64,000 bases of DNA, taken from NCBI RefSeq assembly GCF_024498075.1, contig NZ_JANHOF010000001.1, positions 310,001-374,000 of the forward strand. The letters are read 5' to 3'. Source of the DNA: Paenibacillus mendelii. Its GTDB lineage: Bacteria > Bacillota > Bacilli > Paenibacillales > Paenibacillaceae. The position numbers and the translations under genes were made by a program. Positions 49,216-57,863 of this stretch are shown one piece after another (within the stretch, counting starts at the first letter, position 1; each line of letters begins with the position of its first letter). Under the pieces are notes generated by a model. The model was not told the DNA's origin. It worked only from the letters and a program-made list of their open reading frames with translations, and ran no database searches.

Positions 49216-49346
49216 GATGTATCTCCTTCCGGTTGCTGTTGGAATCGTGAAATTGGAATAGTTAAACTCGCAGCAAGGAGATTTCACGATTCCAAAGGCA
49301 AACGCTGACGCTCCTACAGGAGATACACTCTCTCTTTTTATCGATA
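49216..49346. repeat. Dispersed imperfect palindromic repeat, copy 2
   Basis: The second copy of the element at 9376, with the same inner arms (GGAATCGTGAAAT / GATTTCACGATTCC) and the same ~20-base tail ending TTTATCGATA-like. It lies 42 bp after the PhyH stop and 32 bp before the terminator stem. The rest of the gap 49174-49554 holds only that terminator. Confidence 0.8.
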
Positions 49347-49378
49347 AAGTTGTAACAGAACATGCCTTTCAAAAAAAG

Positions 49379-49421
49379 AAAAATGGTAGTTCAGGCCCTC
49401 GAGACCTGAACTGCCATTTTT
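49379..49421. terminator. Bidirectional terminator after PhyH and repeat copy 2
   Basis: AAAAATGGTAGTTCAGG pairs with CCTGAACTGCCATTTTT (one G-T pair) around a 9-base loop, with T and A tracts at the ends. Confidence 0.88.
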
Positions 49422-49554
49422 GCTTAATTAATCTATTTCCGCATGAAGGTTTTAGCCAAACGGAGAGGGCGAATGATCGGAAACAACAGCGATCGGAACA
49501 ACATTCGCATCACCGTATTTTGCTTAACCGTCATCCGAGCTTCACTGCTCTGCT

Positions 49555-50637
49555 CTACCTGCGGACTTGCGGAACATCCAGCCAGACATTGCCTCTTTCG
49601 ACGGCTTCCTGTGCCAGGATCCCAGGCAGTGTATATTCGATTGCCCGGTAGACATCGATAGGCGGTGCAGCCGAACGGTTCAAGCTATCGATAAAATCAC
49701 GGATCAGATAATACTCCGACGTCCCGTGCCCGCCTCTCGTCGCTTCTCTCGGCGCATTCGGATCGGTAATCGGACAAGGGAGCCGCACAGCACCTCTCTC
49801 ATAGGCGGGATCTCCTTCAATATACTTCCATCCTTCGCTATCATAGCCCGTGCGGCCGTTCTCCATCTGGCCCTTCGAGCCATACACCACGTAATGTCCG
49901 ATTGCCGGCAATCTTGATGCGACCGAGCTGCGAAGCAGTTTGATCGTCGTGCCCTTGGCCGTCTCGAATAAGGCTGCTTGCATATCGATGCAACCTGGTC
50001 CCCCATGCGGGATAATCGTTTGCGAATTGCCCGCGCCGGTTGCACGCACGATTCGGTCGCCGGTCATCTCAAGAATAGGACCAAGCGAATGGGAACAATA
50101 GTGAAGCGGCGGACGCTGGTTGCGCCAATAGAACGCTCCAGTATGAGGGTTTAGGATTCGATCCCGAATTTCATGCACGTATTCGCATTCCGCATGAAAG
50201 ATCGTTCCCAGCTCACCGCTTCGAACCGACTTGATCCAATCCTGGATGAAATGAAAATAGACCGTATTCTCCGCCATCATATAGGTTAATCCCGTTCGTT
50301 CCACCGCATCGATGATACGAAAGCAATCTTCGACAGTGGAAGCCGCGGTCACCTCACTTAACACATGCTTGCCCGCTTCCAAGGCATCAATAGTCTGCTG
50401 CGCGTGGAAGGGAACCGGAGAACCGATCATCACGAAGTCCGTATCCGCATTCAAGAAATCCGCGTAGCTCTCGTAACGCGCATGATCCGGTATATGGAGT
50501 TCATCTCCGATCTTGCCCAGCACCTCAGCATCAGGATCACACAGCGCCGTCACGTTAATTTGGGAATGATGCATGTATGCGGCAGATCGATGGGAGCCTC
50601 CCAGCCCAACGAGACCCATTTTCCAAATCTTATCCAC
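49555..50637 (-). CDS. Gfo/Idh/MocA-family NAD(P)-dependent oxidoreductase
   Basis: A 360-residue enzyme. The Rossmann fold starts 'WKMGLVGLGGSHRSAAYMHH' (GxGxxH-like), with 'VTALCDPDAEVL' and the family motif 'GKHVLSEVTAASTVED', where the usual E-K-P is replaced by S-E-V-T. The C-terminal domain carries 'PPLHYCSHSLGPILEMTG', containing the catalytic-type His. It oxidises or reduces a sugar or cyclitol. Start GTG at 50637 has GAGGAG 11 bases upstream. It follows the ABC operon 50797-54057 beyond a terminator and probably handles the imported sugar. Confidence 0.85.
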   Translation of the reverse strand: MDKIWKMGLVGLGGSHRSAAYMHHSQINVTALCDPDAEVLGKIGDELHIPDHARYESYADFLNADTDFVMIGSPVPFHAQQTIDALEAGKHVLSEVTAASTVEDCFRIIDAVERTGLTYMMAENTVYFHFIQDWIKSVRSGELGTIFHAECEYVHEIRDRILNPHTGAFYWRNQRPPLHYCSHSLGPILEMTGDRIVRATGAGNSQTIIPHGGPGCIDMQAALFETAKGTTIKLLRSSVASRLPAIGHYVVYGSKGQMENGRTGYDSEGWKYIEGDPAYERGAVRLPCPITDPNAPREATRGGHGTSEYYLIRDFIDSLNRSAAPPIDVYRAIEYTLPGILAQEAVERGNVWLDVPQVRR

Positions 50638-50745
50638 TTCTATCACATCTCCTCTTCCACTATCGAATCCCAAGACTTATAGATAATTCCATATTATAGC
50701 AGGATCTATATGATTACAATTACCTACAATTCTAGTGGAACGACT

Positions 50746-50774
50746 ACAAAAAAGGAGACCTCTACGGTCTCCTT
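50746..50774 (-). terminator. Terminator of the first YesMN-linked ABC operon
   Basis: AAGGAGACC and GGTCTCCTT arms around GTAGA on the minus strand, followed by TTTTTT. Confidence 0.88.
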
Positions 50775-50796
50775 ATGCTAGAAGCTGCTGCAGAAT

Positions 50797-51630
50797 TTAC
50801 CCTTTAATACCCGATAGCGTTACGCCTTCGATAATATAGCGCTGCCCGATGATATACACAATCAGCACGGGAATAAGCGCAATCGAAGCCCCGGCCATCA
50901 TTAGCGTCCAGTCCGTCGCATACATGCCTCTGTAGAGGTTGAGCATCATCGGAACGGTAAACTGCTCCGGGGTATTGAGGAAGATAAGCGGATAGAAGAA
51001 GCTGTTCCACATGCCGAGAAAGGTGAATATTCCGAGTGCGGACAGCGCAGGTTTGATGAGCGGCAGCATGATACGCGTATAGATCGTAAAGCGCCCCGCG
51101 CCGTCTACGATGGCAGCCTCCTCCATCTCCTTGGGTATGCCTCTGAAAAACTGCCGGAGCAGAAACACGCCGAACGCATTCAAGAGCGACGCCGGCACAA
51201 TGATCGCCAGATGCGAATCGAGCCAGCCGATATTTTTCATCATCAGGTAGAGCGGGATAATGGTCACTTGACCGGGAACCATCATCGTTGCCAGAAACAT
51301 GACAAAGATTGGCTCGCGGAATGGAAATCGGATCTTGGCGAACGCATAAGCCGCCATCGAGCATGTGATGAGCTGCGAGAGAACGACGATAATATTAATG
51401 TAGAAGCTGTTGAAATAAGCGCGGCCGAACGGCAGTGCCGTCAGCGAATCTTTAAAGTTGGACCATACGAACGGTTTGGGAATCCATTGTGGCGGCACGA
51501 TGAACACCTGCGATAAATCCTTCATCGCGCTCAGAGCCATCCAGACGAACGGTACCGCCATGATACAGGCCCCGATGATCAGTACGATATGCAGTGCAAT
51601 CGTGGCTGGATTTATTTTTCTTGTACGCAT
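50797..51630 (-). CDS. Carbohydrate ABC transporter permease (MalG/LacG type)
   Basis: A 277-residue membrane protein with six helices. It shows 'GACIMAVPFVWMALSAMKDL' early, the EAA loop 'IPKEMEEAAIVDGAGRFTIY' with 'TRIMLPLIKPALSALGIF', and the C-terminal 'GQRYIIEGVTLSGIKG' typical of MalG-type permeases. AGGGGA precedes the ATG by ~7 bases. It is the last gene of the binding protein-permease-permease set. Confidence 0.92.
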   Translation of the reverse strand: MRTRKINPATIALHIVLIIGACIMAVPFVWMALSAMKDLSQVFIVPPQWIPKPFVWSNFKDSLTALPFGRAYFNSFYINIIVVLSQLITCSMAAYAFAKIRFPFREPIFVMFLATMMVPGQVTIIPLYLMMKNIGWLDSHLAIIVPASLLNAFGVFLLRQFFRGIPKEMEEAAIVDGAGRFTIYTRIMLPLIKPALSALGIFTFLGMWNSFFYPLIFLNTPEQFTVPMMLNLYRGMYATDWTLMMAGASIALIPVLIVYIIGQRYIIEGVTLSGIKG

Positions 51631-51652
51631 CGGTTCTTCCCCTTCCCATTCA

Positions 51653-52606
51653 TCATTGATCTTCGTAATGCACCCAACGCTTGGACATCTTCATCTGGAA
51701 CAATGTAACGGTCAATATCATAATAAATAGGATGACGGCGGATGCCGTACTCTTGCCGAACGTGAAATCAACGAATGCCGTCTCGTAAATATGGAAGACG
51801 ATGGTATAGCTTGCCTTAGCCGGTCCTCCCGATGTCATGACGAAGGACTGGTCGAAGACTTGGAACGACCCAATGATGGACATAATCGTAACAAAGAACG
51901 TTGTCGGCGACAGAAGCGGGACGGTGATATGCCTCATTTGCTGCCATTTGGTCGCCCCGTCGATTTGGGCGGCTTCATAATAGGAGGAGGATATGCCCTG
52001 CAGCCCGGCGAGAAACAGCACCATATTGGTTCCAAGCCCCATCCATATGCTAAGTAAAGCGATGGAAGGCATGACGATCCGCGTATCGGTCAGCCACTTC
52101 GGACCTTGAATACCGAACCATTCCTTCAAGTAGAGGTTAATCAAGCCAAAATCGGCGTTGAACAGCCACATGAAAACGACGGCTACGGCAACTGACATCG
52201 TAATGGTGGGCATGAAATAGATTAAACGATAGATGACTTTTCCCTTTACTTTATTTAAGCCAACCGCCACCAGCATCGCCAGAAGAATGCCGGTTGGAAC
52301 CGTGAGCACAGTATAGTACAGCGTGTTTACGATCGCAGTGCGGAACTCCTCGTCTTTGAATTGCGAGACGAAATTGTCAAAGCCTGCAAATGTCTTCTCG
52401 CCGAAGCCGTCCCAATTCATCATGCTAATCGCGAACGCCATGATGAGCGGTATCAATGAAAAGATGATCAGCCCAACCATCTGGGGCAGAATGAAAAATG
52501 CTCCCCAAAGGGCGTCCGTTTTCTTCGTGTTCAGATAGTTCCTCTTCGGTTCTTCCTGGTGTAGAGCGGGAGCAGTCCCCACACGATCGGATAGTTTCCT
52601 ATTCAT
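51653..52606 (-). CDS. Carbohydrate ABC transporter permease (MalF/LacF type)
   Basis: A 317-residue permease. After a 30-residue cytoplasmic start come 'LWGAFFILPQMVGLIIFSLI' and 'FAISMMNWDGFGEKTFAGFD', typical of UgpA/LacF permeases, then the EAA loop 'SSSYYEAAQIDGATKWQQMR'. ATG at 52606 is preferred over 52648 (AAAGG ~9 bases upstream). The next permease begins 22 bp after its stop. Confidence 0.92.
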   Translation of the reverse strand: MNRKLSDRVGTAPALHQEEPKRNYLNTKKTDALWGAFFILPQMVGLIIFSLIPLIMAFAISMMNWDGFGEKTFAGFDNFVSQFKDEEFRTAIVNTLYYTVLTVPTGILLAMLVAVGLNKVKGKVIYRLIYFMPTITMSVAVAVVFMWLFNADFGLINLYLKEWFGIQGPKWLTDTRIVMPSIALLSIWMGLGTNMVLFLAGLQGISSSYYEAAQIDGATKWQQMRHITVPLLSPTTFFVTIMSIIGSFQVFDQSFVMTSGGPAKASYTIVFHIYETAFVDFTFGKSTASAVILFIMILTVTLFQMKMSKRWVHYEDQ

Positions 52607-52707
52607 AGCGACCCGCCTTTCCTCGTTCATCGTAAATGGGAAGGGCATTCGACCTTGCGAAGCCCTTCCCTTCTCAGACTTCTTGTGGTGCCTGTCCTGC
52701 GGATCGC

Positions 52708-54057
52708 TTATTTGCTCTTGTATTCGTCAATCTTCTTATTAGCCAAATCTTGAATCTCCTTGATGGTCTTATCCAGATCCTCGTTCTTCAGCCAGAGCGC
52801 CTCGAACCGGGAGTCAATGTCCTTGCTGAGGCCAGGAATGCCTGCTTCGAACGGCGTTAGCGCATACCCGACTTCGCGCGCATCGAGGAACAGCTGCGCG
52901 TGCTCCGGCAGATTGCCTTCCTTGACTACTTCGTCCACGCCTGCGATCGACGGAACGGCGTTACCGCCCCCTTGCAGACGGTACGTCTGTCCTTCCTTGC
53001 TTACGAATTCGGAGAGGAAGGTATAGGCTGCTTGCTTCTGCTTCGATGCTTTGTTAAGCACCATGTACGCCGTCGGGATGCCGGCCGGTTCAATCTTGTT
53101 GCCCGTATTGGTAGGCCAGGAAACGACATCGAATTCGAGTGATTCATTCTTCTTGAATAAAGGCAGGTACCAACGTCCGGCTCCTACGAAGCCGACTTGA
53201 TTAGACATGAACATCGCATCGCCGCCTTGTCCTTTCGGGAGCGTGCCGGAGAACGTGAAGTTCTTCTTCTGGACATTGTCGTACAAGAAACGGAACGTCT
53301 CCATCGCTTTTTGATCGGTGTAAGCGACGTATTTTCCATTCTCGTCGTATACCTTACCGCCGTTCGAGGATACCCAGCTGTGGGTGCTGGCCCAACCATT
53401 ATCCAGTACATAACCGTACTTGCCGCTTGCTTTGATTTTATCCGTTATCATCTGGAACGCTTCCCACGTCCATTCGCCTTTCATTTGCAATTCCGCCGGC
53501 ATCTCGGTAATGCCCGCATCCTTCAGTACTTTCTTGTTATACCAGAGAACCATCGGGTTGCAGTCGACCATCACGCCATAAATTTGGCCATCGCGCTGCG
53601 CTGCTCCCCACAAGCCTTGGAAGAAATCATCCTTCTTGATGACGCTTCCCCCGCTATCCATCAGCGGAGTGAGCTCCTCGATGCTGCCGTTCTCGATCAG
53701 CTTGACGATGGTGGCATCGCCAGCATAGAAAATATCGGGCGCGGTTCCGCCACTCAACTGCGTCAATATTTTTTGCTCGTATTCGCCAGGAATCGGAATG
53801 AGCTCCGCTTCGATATCAGGATGCTTCGCGTTGAAATCCTTCGTGAATTCTTGAAATCGGGTCAACTCCCCCGGGTTGCCCCAGGTTGCCCATTTGATCT
53901 TTACTTTCTCCCCTTTTGTTCCGGTGCTGCCGCCTTCCCCCCCGGTTGATGTTTCTTTGTTACCTTCACCGTTGCCGTTGCCGCTCGACCCGCAAGCTTG
54001 AAGCAATGCCGCGGCAACCAATACCAGGACAAGCAAGGACCATTTAAGCTTCTTCAT
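52708..54057 (-). CDS. Sugar ABC transporter solute-binding lipoprotein (family 1)
   Basis: A 449-residue lipoprotein with lipobox 'ALLQAC' (Cys22) and a Gly/Ser-rich linker. The binding fold shows 'IKWATWGNPGELTRFQEFTK', 'LTQLSGGTAPDIFYAGD' and 'AMFMSNQVGFVGAGRWYLPL'. It captures a mono- or oligosaccharide for the permeases at 51653 and 50797. GAGGAGG precedes the ATG. A near-perfect cre box overlaps the probable promoter (54173). The ATPase is not encoded here, suggesting a shared MsmX-type subunit. Confidence 0.92.
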   Translation of the reverse strand: MKKLKWSLLVLVLVAAALLQACGSSGNGNGEGNKETSTGGEGGSTGTKGEKVKIKWATWGNPGELTRFQEFTKDFNAKHPDIEAELIPIPGEYEQKILTQLSGGTAPDIFYAGDATIVKLIENGSIEELTPLMDSGGSVIKKDDFFQGLWGAAQRDGQIYGVMVDCNPMVLWYNKKVLKDAGITEMPAELQMKGEWTWEAFQMITDKIKASGKYGYVLDNGWASTHSWVSSNGGKVYDENGKYVAYTDQKAMETFRFLYDNVQKKNFTFSGTLPKGQGGDAMFMSNQVGFVGAGRWYLPLFKKNESLEFDVVSWPTNTGNKIEPAGIPTAYMVLNKASKQKQAAYTFLSEFVSKEGQTYRLQGGGNAVPSIAGVDEVVKEGNLPEHAQLFLDAREVGYALTPFEAGIPGLSKDIDSRFEALWLKNEDLDKTIKEIQDLANKKIDEYKSK

Positions 54058-54172
54058 GTTCTCTTTTCCTCCTCAGATTGTAGTGTACCGCTTACGCTCC
54101 AACCGGTTTGAATTCGAACAACTTCCTGCGAAGCACAAGCTTAGTGGATATTTCCCATCTTGCTGCACATCT

Positions 54173-54191
54173 TGTAAACGCTTTAATTATA
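54173..54191 (-). promoter_or_regulatory. cre box overlapping the -10 of the ABC operon
   Basis: TGTAAACGCTTTAA (54173-54186) fits the cre consensus at 13 of 14 positions. A minus-strand TATAAT (54186-54191) directly adjoins it, so CcpA would sit on the start site and repress. Confidence 0.7.
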
Positions 54192-54268
54192 GAATTTACG
54201 AAATGTGTCTGAGTAGGGATTATGTTCCGAAAGGGTGTTTTGTTTTCGGCATTCTTGAGAAGGGGTCG

Positions 54269-55840
54269 TTATTTTCGCCACATGCCTTGATATTCAGCGG
54301 GCGAGAGCCCGGCGATTTTCTTGAATTGCTTACTGAAATGCTTGACATCATTGAAACCGGACTGCTCCGCCACCTCATATACCCGGAGCGATGAAGCTTG
54401 AAGAAGCTCCTTAGCACGTTTCACGCGCAGAGCGATAACATAATCGATAAAGTTCTGTCCGGTAACGCGTTTGAACATTTCACTGAAATAATTACGGCTG
54501 ACATTCACTTCATCAGCCACCTGCTGCAGACTGATCGCCTCCGTATAATGAGCCTCCATAAAGTGAATCGCTTGCTTGACGATTCGCTGATGCAGCGTCG
54601 TATCCGGCTTCTGATACTCTTCTCCAACCCGGAGCTCCTCGAAGCATTCCAACACATGACGGATAACATCCTCGGCATAACGAAACTTGTCGGACCGACG
54701 GATTCGTCGAACATTCGCCGCGCTGACATCCTTACAGAGCAGGAATAGCGTAAATAGCTCCTCCGCCTCCTGCAGAACTTCAACTTTCGTACGATATCTA
54801 GGACTCCAATGGCCCACAATGATCCTAAGCTGTTCTTCCGCCTTGGAATGATAGCCCATTGTCAACGATTCCTTCAGTTCATTCAACGCCGCGGCATAGT
54901 TGTAATTCAGCGCAGATGGACAATCAGCTGCGGCAGTGTCAATCGCGGATAATTTACTGCCTGGTCCGCTGAAGAATACATGATCCAGCGCGCGCTTCGC
55001 TTCTAAGCAGGATTCCTGGATATCGGCGAACCCTTCACAATAGCCGCTGATACCAATCGAGATATGAATGAGCTCCGGATTGGAACCCGTTCGGAGACCG
55101 CTGAGCCATTCATTCAACTCTTCCGTATGGCACTCATGCGGTGTTCGTGCTGGGAGTACGGCCATAACCAGATCCGGACGATGCAGCGCGGCAACGTACG
55201 AACGGCAATTGTCGTACAGCTGCGTCTGGATAATTTCGGTCTGCTCGATCAGCAGCTCGGCTTTGTCAGTATCAGACTCCGCGAAGACATCCACACCGAT
55301 GGCGACGAACCGGTATTTCTCATCCGGATAGGCGAGCTTCAGCCGTCCGATTGCATCCCGGTCTCCTCGCAGCGCTTTGCTGAATGTCTTCTCCAGCTCT
55401 TTCCGTTTGCTTGCGTGCAGATGATCCTTGAACAGCTCGACGATTTGCCGGTTCTCCCGCTCTTCTTCCTGTTTGCGGCGCATCTGATGCAGCACGGTCA
55501 AGAGTGATTCAGCATTAAGCGTGGGCTTCAGAATATAATCCGATGCGCCGAGGCGGATACCCTCCCGTACATATTCGAAATCATTATGACAGCTGAGCAG
55601 CAGCACTTTGATGAAAGGACACAGCTCTTTGGCTTTGCGGGTAAGCTCAAGACCATCCATAACCGGCATGGCGATGTCGGTAATCAGAATATCGACTTGC
55701 TGATCGCGAATCCAGTGCATGGCCTTCTCTCCGTTGGAGGCTTCACCAACCAGCTCGAACCCGTTAGTCTCCCAGTCCAGTACGGCACGCATCCCCATTC
55801 TCGCCATCTTCTCATCGTCAACCAGCAGCACTTTGCACAT
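54269..55840 (-). CDS. AraC-type response regulator (YesN-like)
   Basis: A 523-residue response regulator. The receiver domain (~1-120) has acidic residues in 'LLVDDEKMAR', the phospho-acceptor Asp in 'DILITDIAMPVMDG' and Lys in 'GASDYILKPTL'. A long linker with GGDEF-like/heavily helical features follows. The C-terminal AraC domain (~420-520) shows 'ISLQQVADEVNVSRNYFSEM', 'LRVYEVAEQSGFNDVKHF' and 'FKKIAGLSPAEYQ'. ATG at 55840 has GGGGG 6 bases upstream. It overlaps the kinase gene by 23 bp and should control the ABC operon downstream. Confidence 0.92.
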   Translation of the reverse strand: MCKVLLVDDEKMARMGMRAVLDWETNGFELVGEASNGEKAMHWIRDQQVDILITDIAMPVMDGLELTRKAKELCPFIKVLLLSCHNDFEYVREGIRLGASDYILKPTLNAESLLTVLHQMRRKQEEERENRQIVELFKDHLHASKRKELEKTFSKALRGDRDAIGRLKLAYPDEKYRFVAIGVDVFAESDTDKAELLIEQTEIIQTQLYDNCRSYVAALHRPDLVMAVLPARTPHECHTEELNEWLSGLRTGSNPELIHISIGISGYCEGFADIQESCLEAKRALDHVFFSGPGSKLSAIDTAAADCPSALNYNYAAALNELKESLTMGYHSKAEEQLRIIVGHWSPRYRTKVEVLQEAEELFTLFLLCKDVSAANVRRIRRSDKFRYAEDVIRHVLECFEELRVGEEYQKPDTTLHQRIVKQAIHFMEAHYTEAISLQQVADEVNVSRNYFSEMFKRVTGQNFIDYVIALRVKRAKELLQASSLRVYEVAEQSGFNDVKHFSKQFKKIAGLSPAEYQGMWRK

Positions 55841-57590
55841 GTTGATCCCCCTTCTGCTTCGAGATGGTGATTTGAATTCGCGTTCCTTTCCCTGGCTCAC
55901 TCTCCACGCTGACGCCGTAATTTGGTCCGTAGTACAGTTTGATAGTCTGGTGAACGTGATTAAGGCCGATATTGGTCATACCCCGGTTATTGCAGTCCCG
56001 GTCGAAAGCAAGCAGACCTTCGATTCGGCTTAATTCGATTCCGATCCCATCGTCCGTAATCGTAATCATCATATCCGCTCCTTGCTGCACGACTTCAAGA
56101 TCGATTACACCATCAGCGTCTTTCGGCGCGATACCGTGAAAGATCGCATTCTCGACGATCGGCTGCAGCAGCATACGGGGGATCTTCACGCGGCTTAATT
56201 CATCCGGACAACGGATGTTCAAGCGGATCTGATTGTCGTACCGGTATTCCTGAATAATCATATATTTCCGAAGCAGCTCCAACTCATCGCCAAGCTGGAT
56301 AAACACGCCATTGCGCTCTATGCTTCCCTCTAACAGATGAACAAGCGTGGTGACAGCGTTGTCCACGTCATGCGTACGGTTCAATTTAGCCATCCAACGG
56401 ATCGAGTTCAAGGTATTGTACAGAAAATGCGGATTGATTTGATAGCGAAGCGCTCGAATCTCAGCCTTCTTCTTTTCTTTCTCCTCCTCCGCGATCCGAT
56501 AAATCAGCAAATCGATCTGCTCGATCATTTTATTGAAACTTCGCCCCAGCTGGCCGATCTCGTTCCGGCCGACATTCCGGCTCCGGACATTCAAGTCGCC
56601 GGCTTCGCCCTTGCGCATGAGCCGACTCAATTGAACGAGCGGATTGCCGATTTTACGGGTCACGTAATAGCCCATTCCGATTGCCAGAATGATGCAGCAG
56701 AGCGCGATCCACATTGTGAAATTACGGATGCTGGCAGAATCAGCGGTCAGTTCAGCCAGCGGTACCACACCGACGACATGCCAGCCATTGTCCAGCCGCT
56801 CGGGAATCATAAGCGTGCTCTTGGATCCAATCTGAATCTCCGAGGTCCGTTCAGGGAGAGGTACCTCGGAAAGTACCCCGTATTGAAGCGGACTTGGATG
56901 ATAGAAATAACGGTTATCGTCATTGACGACATACATGTAGCCGGTATCGCCGAATTGGACACGGTTAAGCTCCTGAATTAACGCGTCGCCCACGATTTCG
57001 AAAAACATGACACCGATGGTTTCGCCCGTATCCCAGCTGCGGATCGCGCGGCCCAGACCGAAAATGGGAAACCCCGTATCCGTTTTCTTCACGTAAGAGC
57101 TGCCGGACATGCCGAACCAGACCGTGTTGCCATTGGCGTCCGCAATTTTTTTGTACCAGTCGGAATCCCATTGATCGAGAACCGACATCAGCGAATCCGA
57201 GCTTAGAAGCGAATATTTTCGGTTGACGTCGAGGATATAGATATCGAGAATTTCCGGCGAATTGATCATGATGGAGGTCAGCATATCCTGACCCTCCTGC
57301 ACCTTGAGCTCCTTATTGTATTCGTTCTTATCCCCTTCTTCCAATATTTCGCGAACGACCTTGCTGTTCAGCACCATCATGGAGGAATCATCCAGCTTTT
57401 TGAAATAAAGATTCAGCTTGTCACTCACTTGCGTAATGGTGAGTGAAGCGACTTTACTGACCTGCTCCTCGACGATGGTCGATGATTTGTTGTAGGACAG
57501 CAGGCCCATGACAAGCACGGGCAGCGTCATCCCAATAAAACAGAGTAAGAACAGCTGTACAACGATGGAATGAAATCGGCGAAAGCGCAT
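55818..57590 (-). CDS. Sensor histidine kinase (YesM-like)
   Basis: A 590-residue membrane kinase. A transmembrane helix (~10-32) is followed by an extracytoplasmic dCACHE-like sensor, a second helix (~285-305, 'WIALCCIILAIGMGYYV'), HAMP ('RLMRKGEAGDLNVRSRNVGR'), the His_kinase motif 'QINPHFLYNTLNSIRWMAKL' with phospho-acceptor His, and an ATPase domain ('LLQPIVENAIFHGI', 'ITDDGIGIE', 'GMTNIGLNHVH'). ATG at 57590 has AGAGGAG ~8 bases upstream; the frame from 57671 adds 27 unlikely residues and would overlap the cre box. It pairs with the regulator at 54269. Confidence 0.92.
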   Translation of the reverse strand: MRFRRFHSIVVQLFLLCFIGMTLPVLVMGLLSYNKSSTIVEEQVSKVASLTITQVSDKLNLYFKKLDDSSMMVLNSKVVREILEEGDKNEYNKELKVQEGQDMLTSIMINSPEILDIYILDVNRKYSLLSSDSLMSVLDQWDSDWYKKIADANGNTVWFGMSGSSYVKKTDTGFPIFGLGRAIRSWDTGETIGVMFFEIVGDALIQELNRVQFGDTGYMYVVNDDNRYFYHPSPLQYGVLSEVPLPERTSEIQIGSKSTLMIPERLDNGWHVVGVVPLAELTADSASIRNFTMWIALCCIILAIGMGYYVTRKIGNPLVQLSRLMRKGEAGDLNVRSRNVGRNEIGQLGRSFNKMIEQIDLLIYRIAEEEKEKKKAEIRALRYQINPHFLYNTLNSIRWMAKLNRTHDVDNAVTTLVHLLEGSIERNGVFIQLGDELELLRKYMIIQEYRYDNQIRLNIRCPDELSRVKIPRMLLQPIVENAIFHGIAPKDADGVIDLEVVQQGADMMITITDDGIGIELSRIEGLLAFDRDCNNRGMTNIGLNHVHQTIKLYYGPNYGVSVESEPGKGTRIQITISKQKGDQHVQSAAG

Positions 57591-57656
57591 GGTCGTTTCT
57601 CCTCTCGGTAGTGGGCTGGTTCCAGGGCTGATGCTATCATCATTGTAGCCAATGAA

Positions 57657-57670
57657 TGTTAGCGCTTTCA
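57657..57670. promoter_or_regulatory. cre box upstream of the YesM-type kinase gene
   Basis: Read on the minus strand, TGAAAGCGCTAACA fits the cre consensus at all 14 positions. It lies 67 bp before the kinase ATG, so the sensor-regulator pair itself is probably catabolite-repressed. Confidence 0.75.
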
Positions 57671-57778
57671 ATTAGATGTATTCGAAATCATAACATACAC
57701 CGACATTTCGGAAAATAACACACCATTACTTTCCTAACATACTCCAAAGAGCAATAAGCCCGTTGAAGATGCCGCAAC

Positions 57779-57829
57779 GACAAAATAGGAAGAATTGTGC
57801 ATTACAGCCCGGCACAATTCTTCCTATTT
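57779..57829 (-). terminator. Terminator of the second ABC operon
   Basis: An 18-bp perfect stem (AAATAGGAAGAATTGTGC and its complement, 57783-57829) is followed by TTTTGTCG on the minus strand. Confidence 0.9.
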
Positions 57830-57863
57830 AAGATTTTAGACGAGCAGGTCGTTTATGTTCCGA

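Noticed and set aside
53197-53949. A 250-codon plus-strand frame opposite the second binding-protein gene
   Set aside because: Fully inside a well-supported gene, no start signal, arginine- and histidine-rich composition typical of antisense frames.
56337-56981. A 214-codon plus-strand frame opposite the YesM-type kinase
   Set aside because: Antisense shadow of the kinase sensor and HAMP coding sequence.
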